Both the position numbers and the translations under genes were made by a program. The notes beneath the pieces are model-generated. The model did not search any database. It worked only from the letters and a program-made list of their open reading frames with translations, and was not told the DNA's origin. A stretch of DNA of 64,000 bases from CAG-217 sp963638105 (GTDB lineage Bacteria > Bacillota > Clostridia > Oscillospirales > Acutalibacteraceae), in NCBI GenBank assembly GCA_963638105.1, contig CAVHPP010000005.1:1-64000 (forward strand), given 5' to 3'. How positions within the stretch are numbered: position 1 is the stretch's first letter; the number at the start of each line of letters is the position of its first letter. Below, piece by piece: positions 1 to 8,051 of this stretch.

Positions 1-197
1 ATGTAATACTCCCCGCTGGTGGGTACATCCAGCAGACCCAGCATATTCATCAAGGTGGACTTGCCGGAGCCGGACTGGCCGATAATGGCTACGAACTCAC
101 CCTCGTCAATGGTCAGGCTCACGCCGTCCAGTGCGTTCACCTGGTTCTCGCCGGGATTGTAGATTTTATAAACATCGCGTACATCAATCAAGTGCAT
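1..197 (-). CDS. ABC transporter ATP-binding protein, N-terminal part (MacB/LolD type), cut by window edge
   Basis: Only the first 65 codons are inside the window, read leftwards from an ATG at 197. They give a typical ABC ATPase start: a short beta strand, a NPGENQVNALDGVSL stretch, then a Walker A motif GQSGSGKST at residues 40-48 followed by LMNMLGLLDVPTSGEY. This wording after Walker A is characteristic of the MacB/LolD/YknY group, which usually works with an FtsX-like permease in export or extrusion. The partner permease would lie outside the window. A ribosome site (AAGAAGG) precedes the start, and a good promoter lies at 240-268. Substrate cannot be told. Confidence 0.85.
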   Translation of the reverse strand, partial: MHLIDVRDVYKIYNPGENQVNALDGVSLTIDEGEFVAIIGQSGSGKSTLMNMLGLLDVPTSGEYY

Positions 198-239
198 GAC
201 GGTACCTTCTTCATTAAGATTTACAAATAGTATAATGCT

Positions 240-268
240 ATTTTACAGAAGCGAAAGACAAATGTCAA
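240..268 (-). promoter_or_regulatory. Promoter of the ABC ATPase gene
   Basis: Read on the minus strand: TTGACA (268-263), 17-bp spacer, TAAAAT (245-240). It points at the ABC ATPase start at 197, leaving a leader of about 40 nt. Housekeeping sigma-A type by match only. Confidence 0.6.
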
Positions 269-316
269 GGGTATAATCGTGAAGTTTCTATGAATAATAG
301 GGATGAGGTGATTTCT

Positions 317-760
317 TTGGGTATCAGTAAGAGCGATTACAGCAAGATGGCGGACAAGGCCAGCCCCAATTCTCCAAAGCTGCTGAACGCGGTTAAGGCA
401 TTTTTGTTCGGCGGCGGCATTTGCCTGCTGGGGCAGCTGCTCAATACATTGTTTGAGAGCCTGGGATTGGGGGAGCGGCAGGTGCGCCTGGCCCCTCCGG
501 CGGTGCTGATCGTAGCTACGGCGGTGCTTACCGGTATCGGTGTGTTTGACAAGATCGCCCGCCAGGCAGGTGCAGGCACCATTGTGCCCATTACCGGCTT
601 TGCCAATGCTGTGGTGTCGCCGGCGCTGGAGTTCCAGCACGAGGGCTTTGTACTGGGTACGGCGGCGCAAATGTTCTCCATTGCCGGGCCGGTGCTGGTG
701 TACGGCGTCGCTACCTCCGTGCTGTACGGCCTGATCCTCTTTGTTTTTCATTTGTATTAA
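317..760 (+). CDS. spoVAC: Stage V sporulation protein AC
   Basis: 147-residue membrane protein of the SpoVAC/SpoVAEB family, part of the spore inner-membrane channel that moves dipicolinic acid during sporulation and germination. Seen: the family-typical KAFLFGGGICLLGQ stretch near the N-terminus, four hydrophobic segments, and a GAGTIVPITGFANAVVSPALE loop. An upstream in-frame ATG at 290 exists, but a GAGGTG ribosome site at 305-310 sits 6 nt before a TTG at 317, which gives a length like that of Bacillus SpoVAC (about 150 aa), so the TTG is chosen. It is followed after 12 bp by spoVAE. The usual middle gene spoVAD is absent. Expected to be forespore-expressed (sigma G), but I could not make out a convincing sigma-G promoter. 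Confidence 0.9.
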   Translation: MGISKSDYSKMADKASPNSPKLLNAVKAFLFGGGICLLGQLLNTLFESLGLGERQVRLAPPAVLIVATAVLTGIGVFDKIARQAGAGTIVPITGFANAVVSPALEFQHEGFVLGTAAQMFSIAGPVLVYGVATSVLYGLILFVFHLY

Positions 761-772
761 GGGGGCGGGACG

Positions 773-1126
773 ATGATCTATCTCTATGCGTTTTTGATCG
801 GCGGACTGATCTGTATGGTGGGGCAGCTGTTGATGGACCTGACCAAGCTGACACCTGCGCGGATTTTGGTACTGTTTGTGTGTCTGGGGGTGGTGCTGGG
901 CGGTCTGGGTTGGTATCCTAAACTGGTGGAGCTGGCAGGTGCTGGCGCTACGGTGCCGCTGACCGGCTTTGGCAATGCACTGGCTCAAGGGGTTAAGGAA
1001 GCGGTGCAAAAGGACGGTCTGATAGGCGTATTTACCGGCGGGTTTACCGCCTGCGCCGGTGGGGTGACCGTGGCGGTGCTCAGCGCACTGGTGGTAGCCT
1101 GGGTGGCAAGACCTAAGGATAAATAA
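773..1126 (+). CDS. spoVAE: Stage V sporulation protein AE (AEb type)
   Basis: 117-residue, almost wholly hydrophobic protein with the same family fold as SpoVAC: AFLIGGLICMVGQLLMD at the start and GAGATVPLTGFGNALAQGV in the middle loop. Length fits SpoVAEb (about 116-120 aa). Preceded by AAGGGGG and only 12 bp after spoVAC, so certainly co-transcribed and probably part of the same dipicolinate channel. No spoVAD, spoVAA, spoVAB or spoVAF lies next to it here. Confidence 0.88.
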   Translation: MIYLYAFLIGGLICMVGQLLMDLTKLTPARILVLFVCLGVVLGGLGWYPKLVELAGAGATVPLTGFGNALAQGVKEAVQKDGLIGVFTGGFTACAGGVTVAVLSALVVAWVARPKDK

Positions 1127-1204
1127 TTTGTCGCTACAAGTCATTACAAGCGAAAAATTGCGAATATTTGTTGAAAGTGCACAATAAATGTTCGGCAACT
1201 CCTA

Positions 1205-1233
1205 TTGAATGTGCAAGACTATTGTGCTATAAT
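1205..1233 (+). promoter_or_regulatory. Promoter of the SCP2-domain gene
   Basis: TTGAAT (1205-1210), 17-bp spacer, TATAAT (1228-1233). The start codon at 1263 is about 23 nt beyond the expected transcription start. Confidence 0.7.
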
Positions 1234-1262
1234 GATAAAAAACAGATAGGAGGTACATACTA

Positions 1263-1592
1263 ATGGCTGCTATGACATACGAGTCCATCGTTGCGGCTGT
1301 GCGCAAAAAGCTCAGCAAGGCAGATGTTTCGTCCATTCCCGGCACTTTGGCATTCCAGGTCGATGTGGAAGGCAAAGCAGAGGGTATCTTTTACATAGAG
1401 ATCAAGGACGGCCAGCTGCATGTGGAGCCTTATGACTACCATGATCGCAATGCACGGCTGATTATCAACGGCACCAACTTGATGAAGTTGGTGAACGGCA
1501 AGCTGGATCCGGTGCTGGCTTTCACCACCGGCAAGCTGAAAGTTGACGGCGACACCAACGCCGCTATGGAGCTGATCCGCTTCTTAAAGTAA
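1263..1592 (+). CDS. SCP2 sterol-binding domain protein
   Basis: 109-residue soluble protein. The pattern IKDGQLHVEPYDYHDRNARLIINGTNLMKLVNGKLDPVLAFTTGKLKVDGD (seen at about residues 45-100) matches the SCP2 domain, which forms a hydrophobic tunnel that can bind lipids; in Clostridia such single-domain proteins are common and their ligand is unknown. Start set by AGGAGGT at 1248-1254, 8 nt upstream. It is a single-gene unit with its own promoter and terminator. No signal peptide, so cytoplasmic. Confidence 0.85.
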   Translation: MAAMTYESIVAAVRKKLSKADVSSIPGTLAFQVDVEGKAEGIFYIEIKDGQLHVEPYDYHDRNARLIINGTNLMKLVNGKLDPVLAFTTGKLKVDGDTNAAMELIRFLK

Positions 1593-1617
1593 GTGGCTTT
1601 GACCGTTGTACGGACAA

Positions 1618-1661
1618 GCGCTGCACCTGTTTTACTGTTAAGCAGGGGCGGCGCTTTTTTT
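1618..1661 (+). terminator. Intrinsic terminator after the SCP2-domain gene
   Basis: Arms GCGCTGCACCTG (1618-1629) and CAGGGGCGGCGC (1643-1654) pair with a G-T and one mismatch, followed by a run of eight T. Confidence 0.7.
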
Positions 1662-1748
1662 GCGTGGGGGAGAGAAGTGACTGTTCATTATTTTTCCGCG
1701 ATTTTGATAAAAATCCCATATCTTTTTTTCTTTTTTTCACAAAAGGTC

Positions 1749-1777
1749 TTGGAAACGACCGGCAAATATTGTATAAT
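1749..1777 (+). promoter_or_regulatory. Promoter of the GH3 gene
   Basis: TTGGAA (1749-1754), 17-bp spacer, TATAAT (1772-1777), 45 nt before the start codon. No catabolite (cre) box is recognisable around it. Confidence 0.65.
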
Positions 1778-1821
1778 GTAACAGCGAATTCCATTCGGCA
1801 TTATGTGAAGGGAGATTTAGA

Positions 1822-4275
1822 ATGAAACACGCTGACATTGTAAACAAGATGAGCCTGGAGCAAAAGGCGGCTTTTGTTTCCGGCTTTGACTACTGGCACC
1901 TGGAGGAGGCCCCGGAGCTGGGTCTGCCCAAGATCATGGTAACGGACGGCCCTCACGGCCTGCGTAAGCAGAACCCCAACGGCGACTCTGTGGGCCTGGG
2001 CAACTCTTATCCGGCTACCTGCTTCCCCACCGCTGCTACTTCCAGCTGCTCCTGGGACGAGGAGCTGCTGCGCAAAGAGGGCGAGGCGCTGGGTGAGGAG
2101 TGCTTGCAGGAAGAAGTTTCTGTAATTCTTGGCCCCGGTACCAACATTAAGCGCTCTCCGGTTTGCGGCCGTAACTTTGAGTATTTCTCTGAGGACCCGT
2201 ACCTGGCCGGTAAGTGCTCTGCCAACATCATCAACGGTGTGCAGTCCAAGGGCGTCGGTACTTCTTTGAAGCACTTTGCCTGCAACTCGCAGGAGGCATA
2301 CCGTATGGTCATCAATGAGGTGATCGACGAGCGTGCTATGCGCGAGATCTATTTGACCGCCTTTGAGATCGCTATTAAAGAGGCGCAGCCTTGGACGGTG
2401 ATGAACTCTTATAACCGTATTAACGGCGTTTACGCTTCTCAAAACGGCTGGCTGCAACAGCAGGTGGCTCGCGGCGAGTGGGGCTTCCAGGGTCTGTTCG
2501 TTACCGACTGGGGCTCTTCCGTAGATCGTATTCCCGGCTTGGAGAACGGCACCGATCTGGAAATGCCCTCCTCCGGTGACCTGAACACCCAGCGGATCAT
2601 TGCCGCTGTGAAAGAGGGTAAGCTGGACGAGAATGTGCTCAACGAGCGGGTAGACAATGTGGTCAACCTGATCCTGAAAGCCAAGAAGACCCTGGACGAG
2701 GGCAAAAAGACTTATGATGTGGACGCGCACCACGACCTGGCTTGCCGGGTGGCGGAGGGCTCCATTCAGCTGCTGAAGAACGACGATAGCCTGCTGCCGC
2801 TGAAGAAAGGCCAGAAAGTGGCCATCATCGGCGAGATGGCTAAGGCTCCCCGTTACCAGGGCGCCGGCTCTTCCGTGATCAACCCCACCAAGATGGAAAA
2901 TGCCTATGACAATCTGGTGGAGCTGGGCGTAGATGTGACTTACGCCCAGGGCTACAAGAAGGGCACCGAGCAGGTGGACGACGCACTGGTGGCTGAGGCT
3001 TTGGCTGCTGCTAAGGCTGCGGATGTGGCTGTGGTGTTTGCCGGCCTGACCGAGGAGTTTGAAGGCGAGGGCTATGACCGCGCGAATATCGAAATGCCCG
3101 CCAACCATAATCAGCTGATCGAGCAGGTGGCTGCTGCCAATCCCAACACCGTGGTGGTGCTGGCCGGCGGTTCCGTCATTCATATGCCTTGGCTGAATAG
3201 TGCGAAGGCGCTGCTGAACAGCGGCCTGTCCGGCCAGGCCGGCGGCAAGGCTGTGGCGCGTATCCTTACCGGCGCTGTGTGTCCCAGCGGTAAGACCTCC
3301 GAGACCTATCCGCTGTCCTTTGAGGAGAACCCCACCTACGGCAACTATCCCGGTCAGCCGGTGGTCAGCGAGCATAAAGAGAGCGTGTACATCGGCTACC
3401 GCTACTATGACACCGCAGAGAAAGAAGTGCTGTTCCCCTTCGGTTACGGCCTGTCTTATACTACCTTTGCATACAGCGATCTGGAGTTGTCCTCCTCCAA
3501 TATTAAGGACACGGACGACCTGACCGTTACCTTTAAGATCAAGAATACCGGCGATGTGGACGGCGCAGAGATCGCCGAGATCTATGTGGCCGACCAGGAG
3601 AGCACCATCTTCCGTCCCAAGAAGGAACTGCGTGCCTTTAAGAAAGTGTTCCTGAAAGCCGGGGAGGAGAAGGAAGTCTCCGTTACTCTGTCCAAGCGCG
3701 CCTTTGCATTTTACAATGTGGAGCTGCAGGACTGGCAGGTAGAGACCGGTTTGTTTGACATTATGGTTGGTGCTTCCAGCCGGGATATTCGCCTGACGAA
3801 GGCTGTAAATATCATCTCCGACTGCACCGCTGCCGTGCCGGATTATAGAAAGACGGCACCGGCTTACTACACCGCAGACCTGGCGGCAATGGACGATGCC
3901 CAGTGGACCGCTGTGTACGGCAAGGAGCTGCCTGCCCGCGAGCGGGACACCACCAAGCCCATTGACCTGTACAACTGCCTGGACGATGCCAGCCACACCA
4001 AGTGGGGCGGCAAGATTTGCCGTCTGATCAGCAAAGTGGTGGGCAAGTTCGGCTCTGCGGAGAACGGCGACGGTCAGATGCTGGCAGCTATGGCTACCCA
4101 GATCCCGATCCGTAACTTCATTGCCATGTCCATGGGCGTGTTTTCCCCCAAGATGGCAGAGGGCCTGCTGATGATCCTGAACGACGATCGTTCCACTTTC
4201 GTTGGCTTTAACAAGATCCTTGGCGGTCTCGGCGGCGCTTTGGCGAAGCTGCCCAAGCTGCTCAAGTCCATCTAA
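1822..4275 (+). CDS. bglX-like: Glycoside hydrolase family 3 beta-glucosidase
   Basis: 817-residue GH3 enzyme, expected to release glucose or xylose from the non-reducing end of beta-linked oligosaccharides. Domains in order: GH3 barrel (about 5-290) with substrate motif TDGPHGLR (about 40-47) and KHFACN (about 150), catalytic nucleophile Asp229 in VTDWGSS; the alpha/beta sandwich (about 315-535) with EEFEGEGYDR; a fibronectin-III-like domain (about 570-645); and a further helical C-terminal part (about 690-817) that is not in all GH3 enzymes but is seen in many cytoplasmic clostridial ones. There is no signal peptide, so it probably acts on imported oligosaccharides. Ribosome site GAAGGGAG at 1807-1814. 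Alone between its own promoter and terminator. The exact glycosidic linkage cannot be told from sequence. Confidence 0.93.
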   Translation: MKHADIVNKMSLEQKAAFVSGFDYWHLEEAPELGLPKIMVTDGPHGLRKQNPNGDSVGLGNSYPATCFPTAATSSCSWDEELLRKEGEALGEECLQEEVSVILGPGTNIKRSPVCGRNFEYFSEDPYLAGKCSANIINGVQSKGVGTSLKHFACNSQEAYRMVINEVIDERAMREIYLTAFEIAIKEAQPWTVMNSYNRINGVYASQNGWLQQQVARGEWGFQGLFVTDWGSSVDRIPGLENGTDLEMPSSGDLNTQRIIAAVKEGKLDENVLNERVDNVVNLILKAKKTLDEGKKTYDVDAHHDLACRVAEGSIQLLKNDDSLLPLKKGQKVAIIGEMAKAPRYQGAGSSVINPTKMENAYDNLVELGVDVTYAQGYKKGTEQVDDALVAEALAAAKAADVAVVFAGLTEEFEGEGYDRANIEMPANHNQLIEQVAAANPNTVVVLAGGSVIHMPWLNSAKALLNSGLSGQAGGKAVARILTGAVCPSGKTSETYPLSFEENPTYGNYPGQPVVSEHKESVYIGYRYYDTAEKEVLFPFGYGLSYTTFAYSDLELSSSNIKDTDDLTVTFKIKNTGDVDGAEIAEIYVADQESTIFRPKKELRAFKKVFLKAGEEKEVSVTLSKRAFAFYNVELQDWQVETGLFDIMVGASSRDIRLTKAVNIISDCTAAVPDYRKTAPAYYTADLAAMDDAQWTAVYGKELPARERDTTKPIDLYNCLDDASHTKWGGKICRLISKVVGKFGSAENGDGQMLAAMATQIPIRNFIAMSMGVFSPKMAEGLLMILNDDRSTFVGFNKILGGLGGALAKLPKLLKSI

Positions 4276-4293
4276 ATTCCCTTACATAACCGC

Positions 4294-4330
4294 AAATCCC
4301 CGCACCAAACGGTGCGGGGATTTTTGCGTT
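4294..4330 (+). terminator. Intrinsic terminator of the GH3 gene
   Basis: Perfect 13-bp stem AAATCCCCGCACC (4294-4306) / GGTGCGGGGATTT with an AAAC loop, then T-rich sequence. Confidence 0.9.
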
Positions 4331-4337
4331 TTTGTTT

Positions 4338-4370
4338 ATAAAAAATGCCCCGGTACCGCAGTACCGGGGT
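4338..4370 (-). terminator. Intrinsic terminator of the fucose operon
   Basis: Nine-bp stem CCCCGGTAC (4348-4356) / GTACCGGGG (4361-4369); read leftwards it is followed by a T-run (the A-run at 4339-4345). It lies directly after the fucI stop and back-to-back with the GH3 terminator. Confidence 0.85.
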
Positions 4371-4382
4371 GTTGGGTGTCGC

Positions 4383-6167
4383 TTATTTATACAGGGGGCC
4401 GTAGGTGGCGCAGGCGCGGTAGTCTGCGGACTGGCGGTCCTCCGTACCAAAGGCAGCCCAGGCGTGGGGGCGGAAGATCTGCGCTTCCGGCACATTGTGC
4501 ATATTCACGGGAATACGCAGCATGGAGGCCAGGGTGATCAAATCAGCGCCCACATGGCCGTACACGGTAACGCCGTGGTTGGCGCCCCAGTTGGCCATCA
4601 CGCTGTACACGTCCTTAAAGGCGCCCTCGCCGGTGAGCCGGGGGCAGAACCAGGTGGTGGGCCAGGTGGGATCCGTGCGCTTGTCGATGGTGTTGTGGAT
4701 CTGATCCGGCAAGTCGGCGGTGTAGCCCTCGGCCAGTTGCAGAACCGGGCCGATACCGTCGATTACATTGACACGCAACATAGTTACCGGCATTTCTGCA
4801 CGGCAGCGGAAGTGGCTGGAAAAGCCGCCGCCGCGGAAGTATTCATAGTTCGCCCGGCACCAGTCGGTGGCGTTCAGGCAGGCTTTGATGTCTGCGTCCG
4901 TCATTTCCCAAAACGGCTTCATGCAAGGTTCGCCCTTGGCGTTGCGGCTGGCGCCGGTGCCGTCCAGTGCGGTGGCGCCGGAGTTGATCAGGTGGATAAA
5001 GCCGTCCTTGGCCACGCCGGTAGGTGCCATGCCGGTGACGCGCTTACAGGCCTCCGGGCTCCAATAGGTGCGCACATCGTGGAAGCAGGGGGCGGTGCCG
5101 GAAACCAGGGTGCCCAGCATCATCGCCACGCCGTTCAGAGTATCGTTCTCTGTGGCAAAGGGCGTGGGCGCCTTTTTGCCGTTCCAGTCAAAGCTGGAAG
5201 CCATAATGGCCTCGGTAAAGTCCGCATTGGGCAGCCAGTCGGTCCAGTTGCGCTGCCCCTGGAAACCGCCTGCAATGGCGTTCTTGCCCAGAGCCTCCTC
5301 GTGCCAGCCCATTTCGTCCAGCTTGGGATTGCCGTAGAGAATGTCCCGCATGATCATGGTCATCTTGGTGATAAACGCCCAGTCCTTGTCCGGGTCTACC
5401 ACCTTGGACTTGCGAATGATTTCCGGCAGGTCCTTGCCGGCGTTGCAGTCAAAGCCCTCTTTGCAGTTGGCTTTAACCCAGCTCAGCGCCTTGTCAAACT
5501 CCTGGTGATCGTAAATGCCCAGGGTAATGCGGCGCACGATCTCGGTCATATCCACCCACTCGGCACGAATGCCAAAGTATTTTTGGAACATTTCCGCGTT
5601 GCAGAAGCTGCCGGCAATACCCATGGCAATACCGCCCAGATTCACATAGGCCTTGTTTTTCATCCAGCCTACCGCAGCGGCAGCGTGGGCAAAGCGCAAG
5701 ATTTTCTCTGCCACATCGGCAGGGATCTCTTTATCCGTCATATCCTGCACATCATGGCCGTAAATGGAGAAGGCAGGCAGTCCCTTTTGGGCGTAAGCGG
5801 CCATGACGGCGGCCAGGTACACAGCGCCGGGGCGCTCCGTGCCGTTAAAGCCCCAAACCGCCTTAATGGTGTGAGGGTCCATGTCAAAGGTTTCTGACCC
5901 GTAGCACCAGCAGGGGGTCACCGTCAGGGTGGCGACCACATTCTCACCGGCAAAGTATTCGGCGCACTTGGCTGCCTCCGCGCCGCCGCCGATGGTGGTG
6001 GGGGAGAGCACGCATTGTACCGGCGTGCCGTCCGGATAGCGCAGATTTTCTTCAATCAGCGCCTTGGCTGCGGTGGCCATGCCCATGGTCTGGGCCTCCA
6101 GGCTCTCACGCACGCCGCCCCAGCGGCCGTCAATGGTAGGGCGAATACCGATTTTTGGATAAGTCAT
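4383..6167 (-). CDS. fucI: L-fucose isomerase
   Basis: 594-residue enzyme converting L-fucose to L-fuculose. Seen: the FucI N-terminal opening IGIRPTIDGRWGGVRESLE, the metal-site regions ATENDTLNGVAMML and FHDVRTYWSPEA, and the C-terminal NWGANHGVTVYGHVGAD with its ligand histidine. Length equals that of the E. coli enzyme (591 aa). An ATG at 6173 lies only 2 nt from the GGAGG site (6176-6180), so the ATG at 6167, 8 nt away, is the likely start. Last gene of the four-gene fucose operon, 21 bp after the kinase. Arabinose isomerase activity is known in this family, but the neighbouring fucU and aldolase favour fucose. Confidence 0.94.
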   Translation of the reverse strand: MTYPKIGIRPTIDGRWGGVRESLEAQTMGMATAAKALIEENLRYPDGTPVQCVLSPTTIGGGAEAAKCAEYFAGENVVATLTVTPCWCYGSETFDMDPHTIKAVWGFNGTERPGAVYLAAVMAAYAQKGLPAFSIYGHDVQDMTDKEIPADVAEKILRFAHAAAAVGWMKNKAYVNLGGIAMGIAGSFCNAEMFQKYFGIRAEWVDMTEIVRRITLGIYDHQEFDKALSWVKANCKEGFDCNAGKDLPEIIRKSKVVDPDKDWAFITKMTMIMRDILYGNPKLDEMGWHEEALGKNAIAGGFQGQRNWTDWLPNADFTEAIMASSFDWNGKKAPTPFATENDTLNGVAMMLGTLVSGTAPCFHDVRTYWSPEACKRVTGMAPTGVAKDGFIHLINSGATALDGTGASRNAKGEPCMKPFWEMTDADIKACLNATDWCRANYEYFRGGGFSSHFRCRAEMPVTMLRVNVIDGIGPVLQLAEGYTADLPDQIHNTIDKRTDPTWPTTWFCPRLTGEGAFKDVYSVMANWGANHGVTVYGHVGADLITLASMLRIPVNMHNVPEAQIFRPHAWAAFGTEDRQSADYRACATYGPLYK

Positions 6168-6188
6168 CGTCATTACCTCCGTTTGCGC

Positions 6189-7604
6189 TTAGCGCAGTAT
6201 GTTTTGAAAGTCACGGTACGCCCGGTCTCGGGCTGCCGTGGGCTTGGGTTCATAGGTTTTTAAGGTCTCGGTCTTGCGGATCAGCTCTCGACCGGCTGTC
6301 ACATCCGGCAGCTGGTTCAGTGCGATCAGTTGCAGCAGCATATTGCCCAAAGCCGTGGCCTCGGTAGGTCCGGCAATCACCGGGAATGCCAGGCTGTCCG
6401 CCGTCATTTGACAAAGGAAGCCGTCTTTGGTGCCGCCGCCCAGTAGGTGCAGCACATTGAATTGCCGCCCGGTGCGGGTGCTGATCTGATCCAAAGCAAA
6501 GCGGTATTTCATCGCCAGACTCTCGTAAATGCAGCGCACCACGGCGCCTACGCTCTCCGGCACCGGCTGCCCGGTCTCCCGGCAAAAGTCGCGGATCCGC
6601 TCCGGCAGATCGCCGGGTGTGGAAAAGCGGGGATCATCCGGGTCAATAAAGCAGGTGAACGACTCTGCCGCCCGGGCCAGCTGCTCTAAGTCGTTGTAGC
6701 TGTATTCCGTACCGGCACGGCGATAGGCTCTCCGGGTCTCCTGGATCAGCCACAGACCGCTGATGTTCTTTAAGTAATTGATCTTTCCGCCTGCGCCCTG
6801 CTCGTTGGACAGATCGTCTGCCCGGCTCTCCGGTGTTAGGATGGGTTCGTCCAGCTCACAGCCGATCAGCGACCAGGTGCCGCAGGACAGGAACGCCGGC
6901 TGCTCACCGGCAGCGGCAGGCATGGCCGCCACGGCGCACTGGGTGTCGTGCCCGGCGGTAGCGATCACCTGTATGCCGCCGTCCGTTTTACCAAGCACGG
7001 AAGCCGACGGGCCAATGGCGGGCAGCAGCTGCGGGTCAATGCCGCAGGCCTTGGCAATATCTGTCCGCCAGGTTTTGGTCACCGGGTCCAGCAGCTGAGA
7101 GGTGGAGGCGATGGTGGGCTCCGTTTGCATACTGCCGCACAGATGGTGGGCAAATAAGTCCGGCATAAACAGCAGCTTCTCTGCACCGGCAGTGTCTTCC
7201 GTGGTCAGCTGAAACAGGGTGTTGATCTCCATAATCTGATTGCCGGTGGCCCGGTACAGATCGTCTGCCGGTATCTTCTCCAGCACTTTCTCTACCGTTC
7301 CGGCGGTGCGGGTGTCTCTGTAATGGCAGGGCAGGCGCAGCAGATTGCCGCTTTTGTCCAGCAAGCCGTAGTCCACACCCCAAGTGTCAAAGCTCAGGCC
7401 GTCGGCGGTGTTCATTTTAGAGAGCGCCGCATCTACTTCCTTACAAATGGCAGGGAAGTTGTGGCACATACGGCCGCCGTCATCTACCGGGATATTGTCA
7501 AATCGGTGGACTTCCTTATAATCCAGTTTGCCGTCTTGATAAGTACCGGCAATGGCACGCCCGCTGGACGCGCCGAAGTCAAAGGCAACTACGGTCTTTT
7601 TCAT
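6189..7604 (-). CDS. Sugar kinase of the rhamnulokinase (RhaB) family, probable L-fuculokinase
   Basis: 471-residue FGGY-type kinase. The N-terminus AFDFGASSGRAI and the phrases SFDTWGVDYGLLD, PCHYRDTRT and INTLFQL are those of RhaB-like kinases, not of E. coli FucK. Position between fucU and fucI makes phosphorylation of L-fuculose (C1) the likely role; rhamnulose is the alternative, but no rhamnose isomerase is present. Start ATG overlaps the fucU stop by 4 bp, so translation is coupled. C-terminal ATP-binding part LLGGGTKDGFLCQMTADSL is intact. Function by context is inference; family assignment is firm. Confidence 0.85.
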   Translation of the reverse strand: MKKTVVAFDFGASSGRAIAGTYQDGKLDYKEVHRFDNIPVDDGGRMCHNFPAICKEVDAALSKMNTADGLSFDTWGVDYGLLDKSGNLLRLPCHYRDTRTAGTVEKVLEKIPADDLYRATGNQIMEINTLFQLTTEDTAGAEKLLFMPDLFAHHLCGSMQTEPTIASTSQLLDPVTKTWRTDIAKACGIDPQLLPAIGPSASVLGKTDGGIQVIATAGHDTQCAVAAMPAAAGEQPAFLSCGTWSLIGCELDEPILTPESRADDLSNEQGAGGKINYLKNISGLWLIQETRRAYRRAGTEYSYNDLEQLARAAESFTCFIDPDDPRFSTPGDLPERIRDFCRETGQPVPESVGAVVRCIYESLAMKYRFALDQISTRTGRQFNVLHLLGGGTKDGFLCQMTADSLAFPVIAGPTEATALGNMLLQLIALNQLPDVTAGRELIRKTETLKTYEPKPTAARDRAYRDFQNILR

Positions 7605-8041
7605 GCCTGCACCACGCCTTTTTGCAGCAGAATGTTGGCATAAATGGCGGTTTCGCCGGTGGCGATGATTAAGTAAGCGTCCTTTGCTTTTTCATAGAAT
7701 GCAAAGCGCTCCACCATTTGAATACCGCTGTGCGCCGGCTCGTGCCGGTGCAGAATGTCCCTATATTTATCCCAAATCTTGGGGGTTCCGCAGGTGTCGC
7801 CGGGCACCACTTCCATCAGGGATACGGGGGCGTCCACATAGGCATCCAGGGGCAACAGCGCCAGTACCGCGTCCAGCAGCTCCGGTACGCCGTGCCCGTC
7901 TGCACGGATCACCTTGGCATTTTTGCCGATACTCTCTGCCGGGAAGTTGCCGTCTGCAATCACCAGGGTGTCGCCGTGACCCATTTCGTCCAGGGCCTTT
8001 AGCAGCTCCGGGGACAATAGGGGAGAAATACCTTTTAACAT
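7601..8041 (-). CDS. fucU: L-fucose mutarotase, RbsD/FucU family
   Basis: 146-residue RbsD/FucU-fold protein, expected to interconvert the alpha and beta forms of L-fucose so that the isomerase receives the right anomer. Seen: MLKGISPLLSPELLKALDEMGHGDTL near the start (with the catalytic-region histidine in GHGD), VIADGNFPAES, and the C-terminal FYEKAKDAYLIIATGETAIYAN. The length and the FYEKAK ending fit FucU better than RbsD. GGAG ribosome site just upstream. Lies 10 bp after the aldolase gene and overlaps the kinase gene by 4 bp. Confidence 0.92.
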   Translation of the reverse strand: MLKGISPLLSPELLKALDEMGHGDTLVIADGNFPAESIGKNAKVIRADGHGVPELLDAVLALLPLDAYVDAPVSLMEVVPGDTCGTPKIWDKYRDILHRHEPAHSGIQMVERFAFYEKAKDAYLIIATGETAIYANILLQKGVVQA

Positions 8042-8051
8042 AGCCTACTCC

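Noticed and set aside
1801..3996. 731-codon open frame on the minus strand, antisense to the GH3 gene
   Set aside because: It is the codon-phase shadow of a GC-rich real gene; it has no ribosome site and no recognisable domain. The same applies to the long plus-strand frame at 4332-5897 over fucI and similar frames over eutB and yfhO.
4294..4370. Two adjacent inverted repeats that could be taken for an attachment site or RNA gene
   Set aside because: Each is a stem followed by a T-run in the direction of its own gene, and they are simply back-to-back terminators of converging genes.
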